Shown piece by piece: positions 63,751 through 64,000 of a stretch of 64,000 nt of DNA. The translations under genes were made by a program, and so were the position numbers. The stretch spans positions 16,221,355 to 16,285,354 of the forward strand of contig JABAKD010000010.1 of assembly GCA_012845835.1 (NCBI GenBank), in the 5' to 3' direction. Below the pieces are notes generated by a model. The model was not told where the DNA came from, searched no databases, and saw only the letters and a list, made by a program, of their open reading frames with translations. The stretch's first letter is position 1. Each line of letters starts with the position of its first letter. The stretch comes from Undaria pinnatifida (Eukaryota > Sar > Phaeophyceae > Laminariales > Alariaceae).

Positions 63751-63895
63751 ATGCATCGATCGCTAAATTCCGGCAGCGTGGCGAACCTATCCTTGACCTC
63801 GTTCCACGCCCCTAGGACGTTTCGGTGGCACCCGCTCCAGTCACAGAATCCCGTAAGAGTTGGGTGATCTCCGTCGTTCTGTTCGTCATCAAGGG
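63751..63895 (-). CDS. Candidate upstream exon, possibly of the glutaredoxin gene
   Basis: The minus strand reads DDEQNDGDHPTLTGFCDWS, then GCHRNVLGAWNEVKDRFATL and PEFSDRC, followed by AT and a GTGAGG donor (63745-63750 on the plus strand). The exon ends in phase 2, which is what the glutaredoxin exon at 62367 needs. The peptide is protein-like, but I recognise no domain and glutaredoxins do not usually carry it. It may instead belong to another gene. Its 5' border runs into the TAGGG array, so the exon start is undefined. Confidence 0.35.
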
Positions 63896-64000
63896 CAGGG
63901 TAGGGTAGGGTAGGGCAGGGAAGGGTAAGGTGAGGTAAGGAAATGTAGGGTAGGGTAGGTTAGGGTAGGGTACGGTGGGGTAGGGTAGGGTTTGGTAGGG
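63893..64000 (+). repeat. Degenerate (TAGGG)n array at the window edge
   Basis: About twenty units of TAGGG with GCAGGG, GAAGGG, GTGAGG and GTTTGG variants reach the last base. It resembles interstitial telomere-like sequence but lacks a clean TTTAGGG or TTAGGG register. It may continue outside the window. Confidence 0.75.

Overview
This is a eukaryotic nuclear window, not a bacterial one. Its genes are made of short exons with GT-AG borders and matching reading phases, separated by introns of 0.25 to 8 kb. The introns and gaps are crowded with satellites, minisatellites, small inverted-repeat elements and transposon remains. Ala/Gly/Ser/Pro-rich low-complexity protein, PIF/Harbinger-type transposase and repeat-bloated introns would suit a brown alga or related stramenopile. 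That placement is inference, with moderate to low confidence.

Layout. (1) 770-17483, plus strand: eleven exons join in phase into a protein that I read as NELF-B (COBRA1), the scaffold subunit of the negative elongation factor that pauses RNA polymerase II. A bromodomain (exons 7-9) sits inside the NELF-B fold. The 5' end of the gene lies upstream of the window or was not found. (2) 17.5-21.3 kb: intergenic repeats and a broken OTU-protease-like reading frame. (3) 21296-33654, minus strand: three exons join in phase into a PIF/Harbinger (HARBI1-like) nuclease gene. Its 7.9 kb and 2.8 kb introns hold a degenerate satellite, a 41-bp minisatellite, a tRNA-like cluster and microsatellites. (4) 34056-47485, plus strand: nine exons join in phase into a 1439-residue kinesin with a near-complete motor domain, divergent from the Harbinger gene across about 400 bp. 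(5) 47.5-61.3 kb: repeats, a truncated Ty3/gypsy-type retroelement on the minus strand (52.1-54.7 kb), miniature elements, a 119-bp hairpin and a tRNA-like unit. (6) 61358-62367, minus strand: two exons of a glutaredoxin, perhaps with a third at 63.75-63.9 kb. The window ends in a degenerate TAGGG array.

Two observations stand out. One is the apparent insertion of a histone-acetyl-lysine reader into NELF-B, which would couple promoter-proximal pausing to chromatin state in one polypeptide. The other is a recurring gene-structure oddity: in all three large genes, neighbouring introns hold decayed copies of exon edges together with their splice sites. This suggests that introns grow by local duplications spanning exon-intron junctions.

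No searches were run. Family calls rest on motifs read by eye, and exon borders rest on GT-AG sites plus phase and protein continuity.
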